Shown here: positions 33,471-44,100 of the stretch, one piece after another
How the letters are laid out: every line of letters begins with the position of its first letter
Position numbering within the stretch: the stretch's first letter is position 1
DNA from: Rugalucina vietnamica
Lineage: Eukaryota; Mollusca; Bivalvia; Lucinida; Lucinidae
Reading direction: 5' to 3'
Assembly (NCBI GenBank): GCA_964017185.1
Contig: OZ024875.1
Location: 25,801,456-25,865,455, forward strand
DNA: 64,000 bases
Translations under genes and position numbers: made by a program
The notes under the pieces: model-generated
The model's input: only the letters and a program-made list of their open reading frames with translations
What the model was told of the DNA's origin: nothing
Database searches by the model: none

Positions 33471-34325
33471 TTTGTTTTTGGTGCGGATCCTGTTGGCATA
33501 TGCATAGCTTCTTTCTGCTGCGCTACCTTTTGAACCAGTGAGTGGATTTTCACCAAACTTTCACAGATTGGGAGGGGACCTAATTTTGGTAAGATTTTGA
33601 AGACCTTGACATAATTTTCAAGGTCATCAGCCCATGAAAAATGTCTAAATTAGCTTTTCTGACGTGATATCTCCTGAACAAATATGTACATGGATTCAGA
33701 CAAAACTTACATAGATACATTGTTGGGAAGAGACCTAGAGGTTATTAGATTTTGGTGACTTTGACCTAATTTTCAAGGTCACCAGCCTGTGCAATATCTT
33801 CTGAATAAATGGATGTATTCTGACCAAACTTACACAGAAACATTGTCCGGAGAAGACAAAGAGTTAATTCTATTTTGGTGACTTTTGCCTAATTTTCAAG
33901 GTCAACAGCCTATGAAAATGTTGAAATTAGCATCTGAATAAATGGATGGATTCTGGCCAAACTTACACAGAAACATTGTCTGGAGAAGACCAAGAGTTAA
34001 TTCTACATTGTATTTGGTCAACAGCCTATGAAGAATGTTGAAATTAGCATCTGAATAAATGGATGGATTCTGACCAAAATACACAGCAAGATTGTTGATT
34101 GGAGTTGATGAAATCAATTTTGGTGACCTTGACCTGATTTTCAAGGTCACCAGCCCATGAAAAATGTTTAAATTAGCTTTTCTGATGCAATATATTCTAA
34201 ACAAATGCATAGATTCAGGCCAAAGTTACACATAAACATTGCAGGGAGGAGACCTAGAGTTGATAAGATTTTGGTGACCTTGACTTAATTTTTAATGTCA
34301 CTAGCCTATTAAAAATGTTGAAACT

Positions 34326-35678
34326 AGAAAAAGTGCCTTGAGAGGCACGTATACCCCCGGCAGGTAGCCACAAAGCCCCCTCCCTACCCCCTACCTATAC
34401 AACCCTGCACATGCTCACCCCTGACATTGAACCTCAAATCCCCAATGCAAGACAGTACCCTTATCAAGTACACTTTAGAAATAAGCACTGTAAAGCACAT
34501 TGCATACAAACATGGGGGAGTGGTGTTTTAGAATGACAGATCTATTTTAAAGCAGTATACAGAGCTGACGTGTATACTCAATCTAGGACATAATGCACAG
34601 ACATTGTGGGTCAGGTCCTCAGTCCTAGATTGGAATGAAAATAGTGTCATTCTTAAAAAAAAAAAAAAAAAAAAAAATGCCCCAGACCTTGACCTCAAGT
34701 CCCACCCCCACCCCATGCATGGACCCTTGGGTCCATCCCACCCCCACCCCCATGCATGGACCCTGGGGTCTAACCCTTATGTGGTACCTATGTTGTAAGC
34801 ATGAATGCTTTCTGACAAATGGTTGTCAAGATATAGACCTACAGAATATTAATCTTGGTAACTTGTATTTTATAAATGTGTCCTAGATTTTGACCTCCAG
34901 CCCCACCCCTAGAGTTTGGTGCCATGGAATTTAATTCAACCCTAAAGGGTATGTATGATCCAAATAGGAATACATTCCTATATTAAGTCTTTGTTAATTT
35001 TTGAACTTAGAAAAAAGCACTATGTAAATAGCACATTTTCAAGGTGACCTAGATTTTGAACTCTAGCCCCACCCCCCGAGCATGGACCCTCAGATCTGAA
35101 CTCACGGAGACAAAGCAAACCTTATAGGGTACATCTAGTCCAAATATGAACGATTTCTGAAAATTGGCTCATGCGGTATAAACCATTAGAGAAACTTTAA
35201 CCAAAACTTTGACGCAAATTAAAGGTGACCTAGATTTTGAACTCTAGCCCCACCCCCACGCAAGGACCCTGGGGTCCGAACTCTTGGAATCAAAGCTAAC
35301 CCTATAGGGTACCTCAAGTCCAAATATGAATGATTTCTGATAAACGGTTCATGAGATATACACCACTAGAGAAACTTTAACCAAAACTTTGTCGCAAATT
35401 AAAGGTGACCTAGATTATGATCTCTAGCCCCATCCCCGGGCATGGACCCTGGGGTCCGAACTCATGGAAACAAGGCAAACCCTAAAGGGTACCTTTGGTC
35501 CAAATATGAATGTTTTCTGACTATAACTGCATGATATATACACCACTAGAGAAACTTTAACCAAAACTTTGACGCAAATTCTGCTGAACTAACGAACAAA
35601 CGAACTAACGAACATACGAACGGACAAACGGAAAAGCGAAAACTATATACCCATCGGCATAAATGCCGGGGGTATAAT
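34326..35678 (-). mobile_element. HINE-like element, TATACCCCCGGCA family, 180 bp array
   Basis: Read on the minus strand: head TATACCCCCGGCA (35676-35664), tail TGCCGGGGGTATA (34362-34350), then hairpin GTGCC-TCTCAA-GGCAC (34348-34333) and TTTTTCTAG. Units about 180 bp apart (AGGTGACCTAGATTTTGAAC near 35044, 35224, 35404 on the plus strand). It is inserted in the surrounding array: flanks GTTGAAA and TTAGCTTTTCTGATG are contiguous in other units. The monomer is homologous to that at 8738-9500 although the ends differ. Contains an A22 run and a CCCACCCCCACCCC tract near 34655-34755. Confidence 0.75.
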
Positions 35679-36120
35679 TAGCTTTTCTGATGCACGATCG
35701 TCTGAATAAATAGATACAGAAACATTGTTAGGAGGAGACCTAGAGTTGATTAGATTTTGGTGGCCTTGACCTAATTTTCAAGGTCACCAGACCATGAAAA
35801 ATGTTGAAATGAGCTTTTCTGATGTGACATCTTCTGAACAACTAAATGTATTCAGAGAAACATTTTTGTGAGTAGATCTACAGTTGATTAGATTTGGGAT
35901 GTTGACCTAATGTCAAAGGTCACCAGCCCATGAAAAATATTCTACCTGGACATCTTCTGAACCAATCGATGGATTCTGTCCCAACTTACATAGAAACATT
36001 GTAGGACACCTACATGTGGTTAGATTTGGGTGACCTTGACCTAATTTTCAAGGTCACCAGTCCATGAAAACAGGATATCTTCTGAACAAATGGATGGATT
36101 CTCACCAAACTTTCAGAGAA

Positions 36121-36274
36121 GCCTCCGTGGTTCAGTGGTTATGTCACTCATCTTGTAAACCAGGGGTCGCAGGTTCGATCCAGGCTTCTCCAATCCGTCA
36201 GATAGGACTATAAACCAAGGTCCAGTCTCCATATGACCTTAGCTGTTGGTGGGACGTTAAACCCCAATCAACCA
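36121..36274 (+). mobile_element. tRNA-derived SINE with perfect 17 bp target duplication
   Basis: Begins GCCTCCGTGGTTCAGTGGTT (A-box TGGTTCAGTGG) with B-box GGTTCGATCCA about 45 bp on, then a body with CCAAGGTCCAGTCTCCATAT and GTTGGTGGGACGTTAAACCC and a short CAATCAACC tail. ACCAAACTTTCAGAGAA occurs immediately before (36104-36120) and after (36275-36291). This marks a retrotransposed insertion, not a functional tRNA gene. Decayed tails of the same type occur near 8390, 26400 and 46040. Confidence 0.9.
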
Positions 36275-36660
36275 ACCAAACTTTCAGAGAAACCTTGTTT
36301 TGAGGAAACATACAGTTGAATAGGTTTGGGTGACCTTGACCTAATATCCAAGGTCACCAGCCCATGAAAAATGTTGAAATTATTATTTCCAATGCTATAT
36401 CTTTGAGCGAATCGATTGATTTTGACCAAATTTGCACAGAATCATAGTTAGGAGAAACATATTGATTAGATTTCGGTGACTTGACCTAAACACCCCTTAG
36501 AAACTGGAAGAGATAGTTTTCCAGCGCAACATCTTCAGATGGATTTCGATCAAACTTGCACAGAATCCTTGCTGGGAGGAGATTTAAAGTTCGCTAAATG
36601 TTGGTGACCTTTACTCAATTTCAACTAAACTTGCACAGAAATATTGTTGGGAGAACGGCT

Positions 36661-37435
36661 GGAGGGACATAGTTTTCCTTAGAAAACACTGTTTTAGTTG
36701 CCCTTTACTGTGGGGCTATCACCTGAAAACATCCATGTAGTGTCCAAAATTTATTGGTGCCTACTCCCATTTAAGTGTGATGGTTGCTTCAGATGTTCCT
36801 CATCAAGACTTCTACCCCCATAGACCTGGTTGAGTGTCCTGGAAGGGGTTGCCTCTTCCCAACATGATTGAAAAACTGTTGACAGGGAGGTTTGAATAAC
36901 ATTCTGGAATATTTGAACATGGACCTAAGGTCCTTTAGCTTACCTGGGAGATTTCATCATTAAACGCTTAAATGATGATACTACCGGGGCACTGCCTGTT
37001 TGGACCCCAGTGGCATGGTTGACAGGATTTATAGCCGATCACTTGACTGTTAACATTGCTGCTCACAAAATATAAAAGCTCTTTGGCTCATGGTATCAAC
37101 TGTGCTTGCACTAGTGGAAAATAAAAATTAAAACAGAGATCCTTTAAGAGCAGTGAACACAATGAGAAAGGGGATGGGCCATACCGCGATTTCGACTATT
37201 AACATCTCGTCAAGGACTCGACTCCCAAGAATTGGACTTTGACTTCTAAAATCAGATGCCAGGAAGTCACTGCCTTCCAAAATCACCACATGCAAAATAT
37301 TCAAAATATAAATTTTAACACAAATATGAGACAAGTTCTTAATAGAAAAGGCATTTTCACATACAATTTAATAATGTGTTTCTCATTGTTAGTATTCTAC
37401 TCAAACTTTGATAAGCATCAAAACTTAATTTTTTT
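36661..37435. other. Non-coding stretch, little recognised
   Basis: No gene. AGTATTCTACTCAAACTTTG, then ATAAGCATCAAAACTT (about 37390-37426), has an inverted partner at about 39627-39667, outside the foldback at 38911-39619; this hints at an older inverted duplication of which only parts survive. Confidence 0.4.
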
Positions 37436-38905
37436 AGCTCACCTGAGCCGTTAGGCTCACAAGGTGAGCTTATAGGATGGTCATGGTCCGGCGTCCGTCC
37501 GTCCATCGTCGTCCACCATTTTCAAAGATCTTCTCTGAAACCGCTTGGCCAATCAAAGCCAAATTTTATATGAAGCATCTATAGGAAGGGGGAACCAATG
37601 TGTTTATGAATAATCCAGGTCACATGACCAAGATGGCCACCATGCCCATATATGGTAAAAAGTTTACTAAAAACCCTTCAAAATTCTTCTTCTCCGGAAC
37701 CACTGGACCGATTTCAACGAAACTTGGCATGAAGCATCGGGGACTAGAGTACTACAATGTGTTTATAAATTATGACCTTTGTGTGACCTTGACCTATTTT
37801 ATGGCAAGGTCAACATAGGTCGCCCATGCATTTGAATGGGGAAAATTGTTAAAATGTCATTTGAAATGCAAATCTTGCAGGAAATGGGCAAATGGACTCA
37901 AGGTAGGTAATTCTGAAAAAAAATTGGACCCTTGGGGTTGGTCTGCCCCCACCCCGGGGCAATATACATGTATATTACAAAAATATTCAAAGATCTTCTT
38001 CTCTGAAACCACTTGGCCAATCAAAGTCCAATTTTATAGGAAGCATCTATGGGAAGGGGGAATCAATGTGCTTATAAATAATCCAGGTCACATGACCAAG
38101 ATGGCCGCCATGCCCATATATATATGGTAAAAACCCTTTAAAATTCTTCTTGTCCTGAACCAATGGACAGATTTCAACAAAACTTGGCATGAAGCATCGG
38201 GGACTGAAGTACTACAATGTGTTTATAAATTATAACCTTTGGATGACCTTGACCTATTTTTCAGCAAGGTCAACATAGGTCGCCAATGCATTTGAATGGG
38301 GAAAACTTTTAAAATATCATTTAAAGTGAAAGTCTTGCAGGAAATGGGCAATAGGACTGAATATTAATGATTCTGAAAAAAATTGGACTCCAGGGGCTCA
38401 TTTGCCCCAGCCCCGGGGCATTATACATGTATATTACCATAATATTCAAACATCTTCTCCTCTGAAACCGCTTGGCCAATCAAAGCCAAATTTCATGTGA
38501 AGCATCTATAGAATGGGGGAATCAATGTGTATGTAAATAATCAAGGTCACATGACCAAGATGGCCGCCATGCCCATATATGGTATAAACCCTTCAAAAAT
38601 CTTCTCCGGAACTGGTGGACCGATTTCAAAGAAACTTGGCATGAAGCATCGATGACTTAAGTACTACAATGTATATATAAATCATGACCCTGTGATGACC
38701 TTGACCTATTTTAAGGCAAGGTTAACATGGGTTGCCTATGTATTTGAATGGGTAAACTGTTAAAATGTCATTTGAAGGGAAAAGTATATTCTGAAAAAAA
38801 AATGGCCAAAGGGCTTCATCTGCCCCTATACTGGGACTATTTTCTATAACATTTGTATATACAGCAGATCTCAGGTGAGCGTTTACAGGACATTGGTCCT
38901 CTGGT
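37436..38905 (+). mobile_element. HINE-like element, AGCTCACCTGAGCC family, longer copy
   Basis: Head hairpin AGCTCACCTGAGCCGTTAGG / GCTCACAAGGTGAGCT; tail CTCAGGTGAGC then AGGAC-ATTG-GTCCT (38887-38900) and CTGGT. Three internal units of about 470 bp with CACATGACCAAGATGGCC, TTTCAACGAAACTTGGCATG and TGACCTTGACCTATTTT. CTCAGGTGAGC is the inverse of the head's GCTCACCTGAG. Confidence 0.75.
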
Positions 38906-38910
38906 ATTAT

Positions 38911-39619
38911 AGGACATACTGGCAATCTAACACCCAAAATTTTGCTGTAGATATATAGCAGAACCATCACCGTGCAAACATTCCATTTTTTTTTCGGGTT
39001 GCCTGCGAGCGCTTCTCGCAGAGTTGCAGAAACGATGGAAACCCCCTGAAATTGAAGTTATCACTCCTGCCTACCCTATCCAGTTCTGTCATTCCCCTCC
39101 TCTCACTGGTTCATTTAACTGCAAAACTGTTTTGATAATCGAATAGTGGATATGTTTATGTCTAAAACGCACTTTGGAATAAAAAAATCTGTGATTTTTG
39201 GTAAAAAAAAAAAAACATGATTTTTTACCCCCCAAAAAATTTCGCTTAAAATGTTCTCCTGTGCATTGTGAGTATGAAACTGACTTTTTTTTAAAATGTG
39301 TTGTGAAATGTTTTAATCACATAATGCAAATTTCCATTGAGAACATGCTCAGTCAAATGGCAAACGTTTTAAAGCGCTGTAAAATCTAAACCAATACACG
39401 TAGCTCAAATCGGTTTTCTGTTCCAAACTAAGCAAAAAAAAAATCACAGTTTTCTGAAATTTTCCAAAAGTGCATTTTAGACACAAAAGTATCAACATTT
39501 TGATTATCAAAACAGTTTTGCAGTTGAACAACACGAATAAAAGATGGAATGTTTGCACAATTATGGTTCTGCTACATATCTATAGCAAAAGTTTGGGTGT
39601 TAGATTACCAGTATGTCCT
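38911..39619. repeat. Foldback element, about 710 bp
   Basis: AGGACATACTGGCAATCTAA, then CACCCAAAATTTTGCTGTAG, pairs with the right side (GGGTGTTAGATTACCAGTAT then GTCCT). The pairing resumes deeper inside: 39110-39180 (GCAAAACTGTTTTGATAATC) with about 39460-39530. Loop sequences at 39000-39100 and 39240-39420 are unpaired. It abuts the preceding element's end directly. Confidence 0.75.
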
Positions 39620-39834
39620 GTGAACAAAAATAAAGTTTTGATGCTTATCAAAAATTTGAGTAGTATATTATGTGAGCTTATGACTCTCAGGGTGGGGCCA
39701 TTGTTGGCCCCAGGGGCATGATTAGCAGGACTTTTGTGGTGCTCCACATGACAATGCTGCACACTGAATAAACATGCTTTGGGTCTTTTGGTTTCTAAGA
39801 TTTTTTTTTTTTTCATATATTTCCTATATCATTA

Positions 39835-40354
39835 GCCTATGGTTAAAGTTTTTGTAAGTCTGTATCTTTTGAATATGTAGATGGATCAACTTGATACTTT
39901 GCATGTTGATAGATATTGGTCGGAAGTTTTATGCTGTTCCATCATGACCCACCTGAGTGACCTTGAGGTGAAGCTCATGGACTTAAAAATTTTGTGTTCA
40001 AGTTTTTGGTTAGTTCAAGGTCACAGACTTTGAAATTTTATGTTAAAAGCATTTGCTTAAAGTATTTAGTACGTTGTATATTTCTTGAATAGATGGATGG
40101 ATCTAACCAATACTTTGCCCACTGTTAGATATGAATCATAAGTTTTATGCTGTACCATCTTGACCAACCTGAGTGACCTTTTCATGTACTTGGAAATTTT
40201 ATGTTCCAAAATACATGTATTGGTCTGAAGTTATATACTGTACCATCATGGCCCACTTGACAGACCTTGAGGTCAAGGTCATGGGTCATGGATTTTAAAG
40301 GATTTAGTGGCAAAGCAGAAGTCAGGCAAGCTGCGCTGTCCTGCAACAGCTCTT
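39835..40354 (+). mobile_element. 5'-truncated AGCTCGCCTG-family element
   Basis: Starts within a monomer (GGTTAAAGTTTTTGTAAGTC) and ends with CAGGCAAGCTGCGCTGTCCT then GCAACAGCTCTTATT, a slightly mutated family 3' end. Units are degenerate. The hAT MITE that follows is inserted immediately after its terminus. Confidence 0.7.
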
Positions 40355-40362
40355 ATTGTCAG

Positions 40363-40722
40363 TAGGGCCGCGTATTGCTGGCCCACACGCAATACAATAT
40401 GTATTGCAATACAGCTACTGCAATACGCAATCCAGTACAATATGTATTCAAGTACTGAATTTAGCTTACTAAACAAAAATTTTTAATAAGTGCAGAGGAA
40501 ATTCCTAAAATCTATTTGAAACTTAGAAGAAACCATGAGTAAATGAGTCCCAGTGCTAAACTTTGACGACTGCATACTCTGCTTTGCCTGTTGCAGAAAA
40601 ATAATGGTGTTTGTATAAAACTTTGGATAATTTGTCATTTTTGTTATAAATGGGAATTTTCATTGGAAGTCTGTAAATTGCAATACGGCAAAAGCATATC
40701 GCAATATATTGCTGCAGCCCTA
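40363..40722. mobile_element. hAT-type MITE, 360 bp
   Basis: Ends TAGGGCCGCGTATTGC and GCAATATATTGCTGCAGCCCTA share an imperfect TIR. ATTGTCAG (40355-40362) and CTTGTCAG (40723-40730) are an 8 bp target duplication with one change. Subterminal CAATAC/GTATTG motifs are self-complementary. No transposase frame. Confidence 0.75.
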
Positions 40723-41068
40723 CTTGTCAGTATATGGGAGCTAACAACATCCCGGGTAGAGCCTTTTTTGACCATAGTGCAATGTTTTTCCGTTGTAAGT
40801 CTATGGGAGCTATCTGTAAAAAAGTGTTGCTATGGAAACCAGTTCTGGTCAGACCTGGCCCAAAATCTAATGCAACCTATCCCCCACCCAAATGATGCTC
40901 GATAAAAACAAATTAATTGATTGTTATTGTCCCAGTGGCAGAGATATTTATGTTTGAAAGTGTGGGCAGAGGAAAGTACTGACAGATGTTAGCGGGAGTC
41001 TCATCCTTCAATTTTCTGATCACTTGAGCTTAAACCCCATGCCTATTAATAAGTCTTAAAGAATCAAG

Positions 41069-41074
41069 TTTAAT
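41069..41074 (-). promoter_or_regulatory. Candidate poly(A) signal ATTAAA for CCDC51
   Basis: ATTAAA on the minus strand about 105 nt after the CCDC51 stop codon. Position is right for a short 3' UTR; no transcript evidence. Confidence 0.35.
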
Positions 41075-41178
41075 ATTAAAACAAAGGTTTCTAATACAAA
41101 GAGGAGCAAGTACATCTCTATTTCCAACAGTACAGTCAATTATTATGCATTCATAAAACTACATTAGATTCATTTACA

Positions 41179-44100
41179 TCAACTGCCAGCACCCTTCAAG
41201 AATGAGATGACTATTGGCACAGTTACTGCAATAGCAGCATAGACTAGTGTCACAGTTCCCAGAGCCTGAATCTTCATCTTCCATTCTAAAGACTTCTCAG
41301 TGTCCTTTAACATCCCTTCAACTTCAGGCCCAACATATACCACATTCTCAGTTCCTAAATTTTTGCCACTTTTTGAAATCACTAGAAGCTTTTTCAATTC
41401 TGTAAATTCATTCTCTAAATTTGACTCTTGTACTTTTAAATTTGATAAAATTTCCTCCAATTTTTCTCTTTGTACGACAGACTTTCCATGTTTCAAATCT
41501 GAAGAATTTGAGAAATTAGTGTTGGTTTCCTGTCCCAACTGTTGTCTAATGTCATCGAGGAAACTTTCCATTTTCCCATATTGTTGATTCACAGTTTTCC
41601 CAAGCATAACAGTCTGATCATGGTAAAACTTACTAGCATCTGCTGAAGATGATACCAACTTTCTAAGTTCCTTCATCCTTAAATAATTGTTTATTGATGT
41701 TCCAATAAAAGCAATAGCAGCACCTATTATAGATCCCATGATTCCCCAGTATTTAGTCCTTTCTGCCCTTGCCCGCTCCTTTTCATGACTTGCTCGAAGG
41801 GCAGATGATAATTCACTGAAATATTGCTTTTCATTTGCTTCTGACATTGTCAACTGTTCTACTATCCCCTTCTCTTCTCGAATAATCTCATTCTCTTTGG
41901 TAACCCAGTCTACATACTCGTCTGTGCCTCTTGTTGCCTTCTCAACTTCCATAGACACAGCTTTGATCCGAGCCTGAACTGCAATCAACTGTTGCTGAAG
42001 TGCACGACGAGATTCTTGCACCTCTCTGTACTTTGTCTCAGCCTAAAAATAGAAAATACATGTACTGTACAACAAAAATGTTTGAGACTTGCAGAAAATA
42101 TGCCCTTTTAATAGGGATGTAACGATAGTCCAAAAATGACTATTGCGATCGTATTGACATTGCAGGAATCACTATTGCGATACTAGTACTATTGCAGGGT
42201 ACTATTGCAATACTAAATTGGCACTTTCCGGGATATCAACCAGTACTCTGGAGAATTATTGTGTCTTATTCAAAGGCACAACACGACGTCCTCAATGTGA
42301 GATCAAACTTGGGTCCTCTTGATTTTGTGTCCAACACTTTACCGCAAGCCCAGCTCGCTCCCAATGACCAGATGAACTGGTACCCCTGTGAAACAGTTTG
42401 TCACATGACATGAAACAGTTCATTGAAACTGGCTTTTACTGAATGTGTTGAAAAACACTCCAAAATGTTTAATTATTACCCACAGAAAACACAGACTTTG
42501 AAATGATCCTGATCAGGAACTTCTGATTCCAAATTAGGAATACATCTGGTTTTCAATGCCTTGAATGGCTCCAGATCGGGTGTCAGTGAACAATTTCTGT
42601 TGCCGATCTGGAATCAGAGTTATTGGAAAAAAATCATATTTTTATAATTTAATAACTTTTCAACAAAACAAAATAAAAAAAATTCTACACGGTAGAAAGT
42701 TAGATACATCATTCATGTAAGCCTGCAAAGTTTCATCTTGATTAAACAAAAACTGACACGTTTTTTTAGTTTTGTTAACATGGTTGAGGGTACCATAAAA
42801 ATGACAGAAAAGCTCCTGATCGAGTATCAATTTACTAATTATAGTAACATTTACCTGTCATTCTGACAAAGGTCACAAAAGGTCAATGATTCCCGAACGG
42901 GGGAGTTTCTTCTACTGAATATATTTCAATAACTAAACACATAAGTAATTTATATAAAATGGCCCCCATGGCCAAGCGGGTAAGAGCCCTGTTTCTTAAT
43001 CACTCGATCATCTAACCGCTGTGTCTGGTGTGGGTTCGAGCCCCGCTCTGGCCACATGTGAGACAAGCCAAGTTCTGCTTGCAGGTGTGTCAGGTAGTTT
43101 TTCTCGGTGTTCTCACGTTTTCGCCCCACCTACTGATTGCCCCGTCTCAAATGAGCTGAAAGAATCTGGAAACTAAAAAAAAAAAAACTGAACTAAAAAA
43201 AAATATATATATATATAATGTCAAATTAATAGAGCAATAGCAAGGACCCTATATCGAGAGGACAGTACACTCTGATTATTTTGCACTTTATCTACTGTGA
43301 CATGATTTTGGACCGAAACGACCCGCTGACCCTCCTGAGCAGTAGTTTCAAAATTAGAATTAATTGAATGGAATTATCTTCTTTGAGGCAGTAAGTAGAA
43401 TCTTTTGACAATGAAATCCATTTACCAGATTAAAAACTTATTAATTATCTTTCATCGGACATATTTATTTATTTCCCTAATTATCAAGTTACATGTTATT
43501 TTAGTGGTTTTTTCACCCTTATTTTGTTTCTATTTTTGGCCTTGAAATGGCGTCATGGCGACCAATTTTCACACAGTCGTCATAAATCGGAACCGATTAC
43601 TTAGATATAAGCTGTGTGCTATTAGTAAGTATAATATTTAACGAAAAGCAGATACATCGAAGTTTTGCAAAATTCAAATTTGAGTTTGATATTTTGAAAT
43701 GTGTAGTAGTAAACTTATGAGAAATTACAAAGTTCGTGTGACAAAATGGCGAACCGTTTTTTTTTTAAACGAAAATCAGCGGAGGCGCTGCGGAACACTT
43801 TATAGCTTTATTTTGTTTACTTTGTATGTTAAAGGCAAATTAACATATGCGAACCCCCCCCCCCCCCCCCCCCCCCCCCAGGGGTTAGGGGAGCTCTTTG
43901 GTCCGCGGTGTACCGATGCGTGAACAAAGGATTGCTAAACATACCCTAAACAGTGTGATCAACATTTTGAATTTGACCCCCCCCCCCTTTTCACTGTGTT
44001 CTCTTTAAAATGTGACCCTTTCCACTGTGTCCAGTCAGAAAGTACCCTTTCCAGTGTAGTAAATTAAAACACTAGGAAGCAACATTTTTTTCCCCAATTC

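Larger units (their letters stand above)
33540..36660 (+). repeat. Tandem array with 'AGGTCACCAGCCCATGAAAA' units, interrupted
   Basis: Degenerate units of roughly 120-160 bp, each with GGTGACCTTGACCTAATTTT, CAAGGTCACCAGCCCATGAA, AAATTAGCTTTTCTGATG and ACAGAAACATTGTTGGGAGG. The array is broken by an element at 34326-35678 and by a SINE at 36121-36274. No clear terminal modules were found at either side, so whether it is one element is open. Confidence 0.7.

Noticed and set aside
33326..33556. Proline-rich protein frame
   Set aside because: The prolines come from reading the 42 bp G run on the minus strand.
36121..36190. tRNA gene
   Set aside because: Flanked by a 17 bp target duplication together with a non-tRNA body, so a SINE.
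42960..43060. tRNA-Leu-like gene with good A and B boxes
   Set aside because: Acceptor stem pairs poorly and an unrelated body plus A-rich tail follows; better explained as a SINE.
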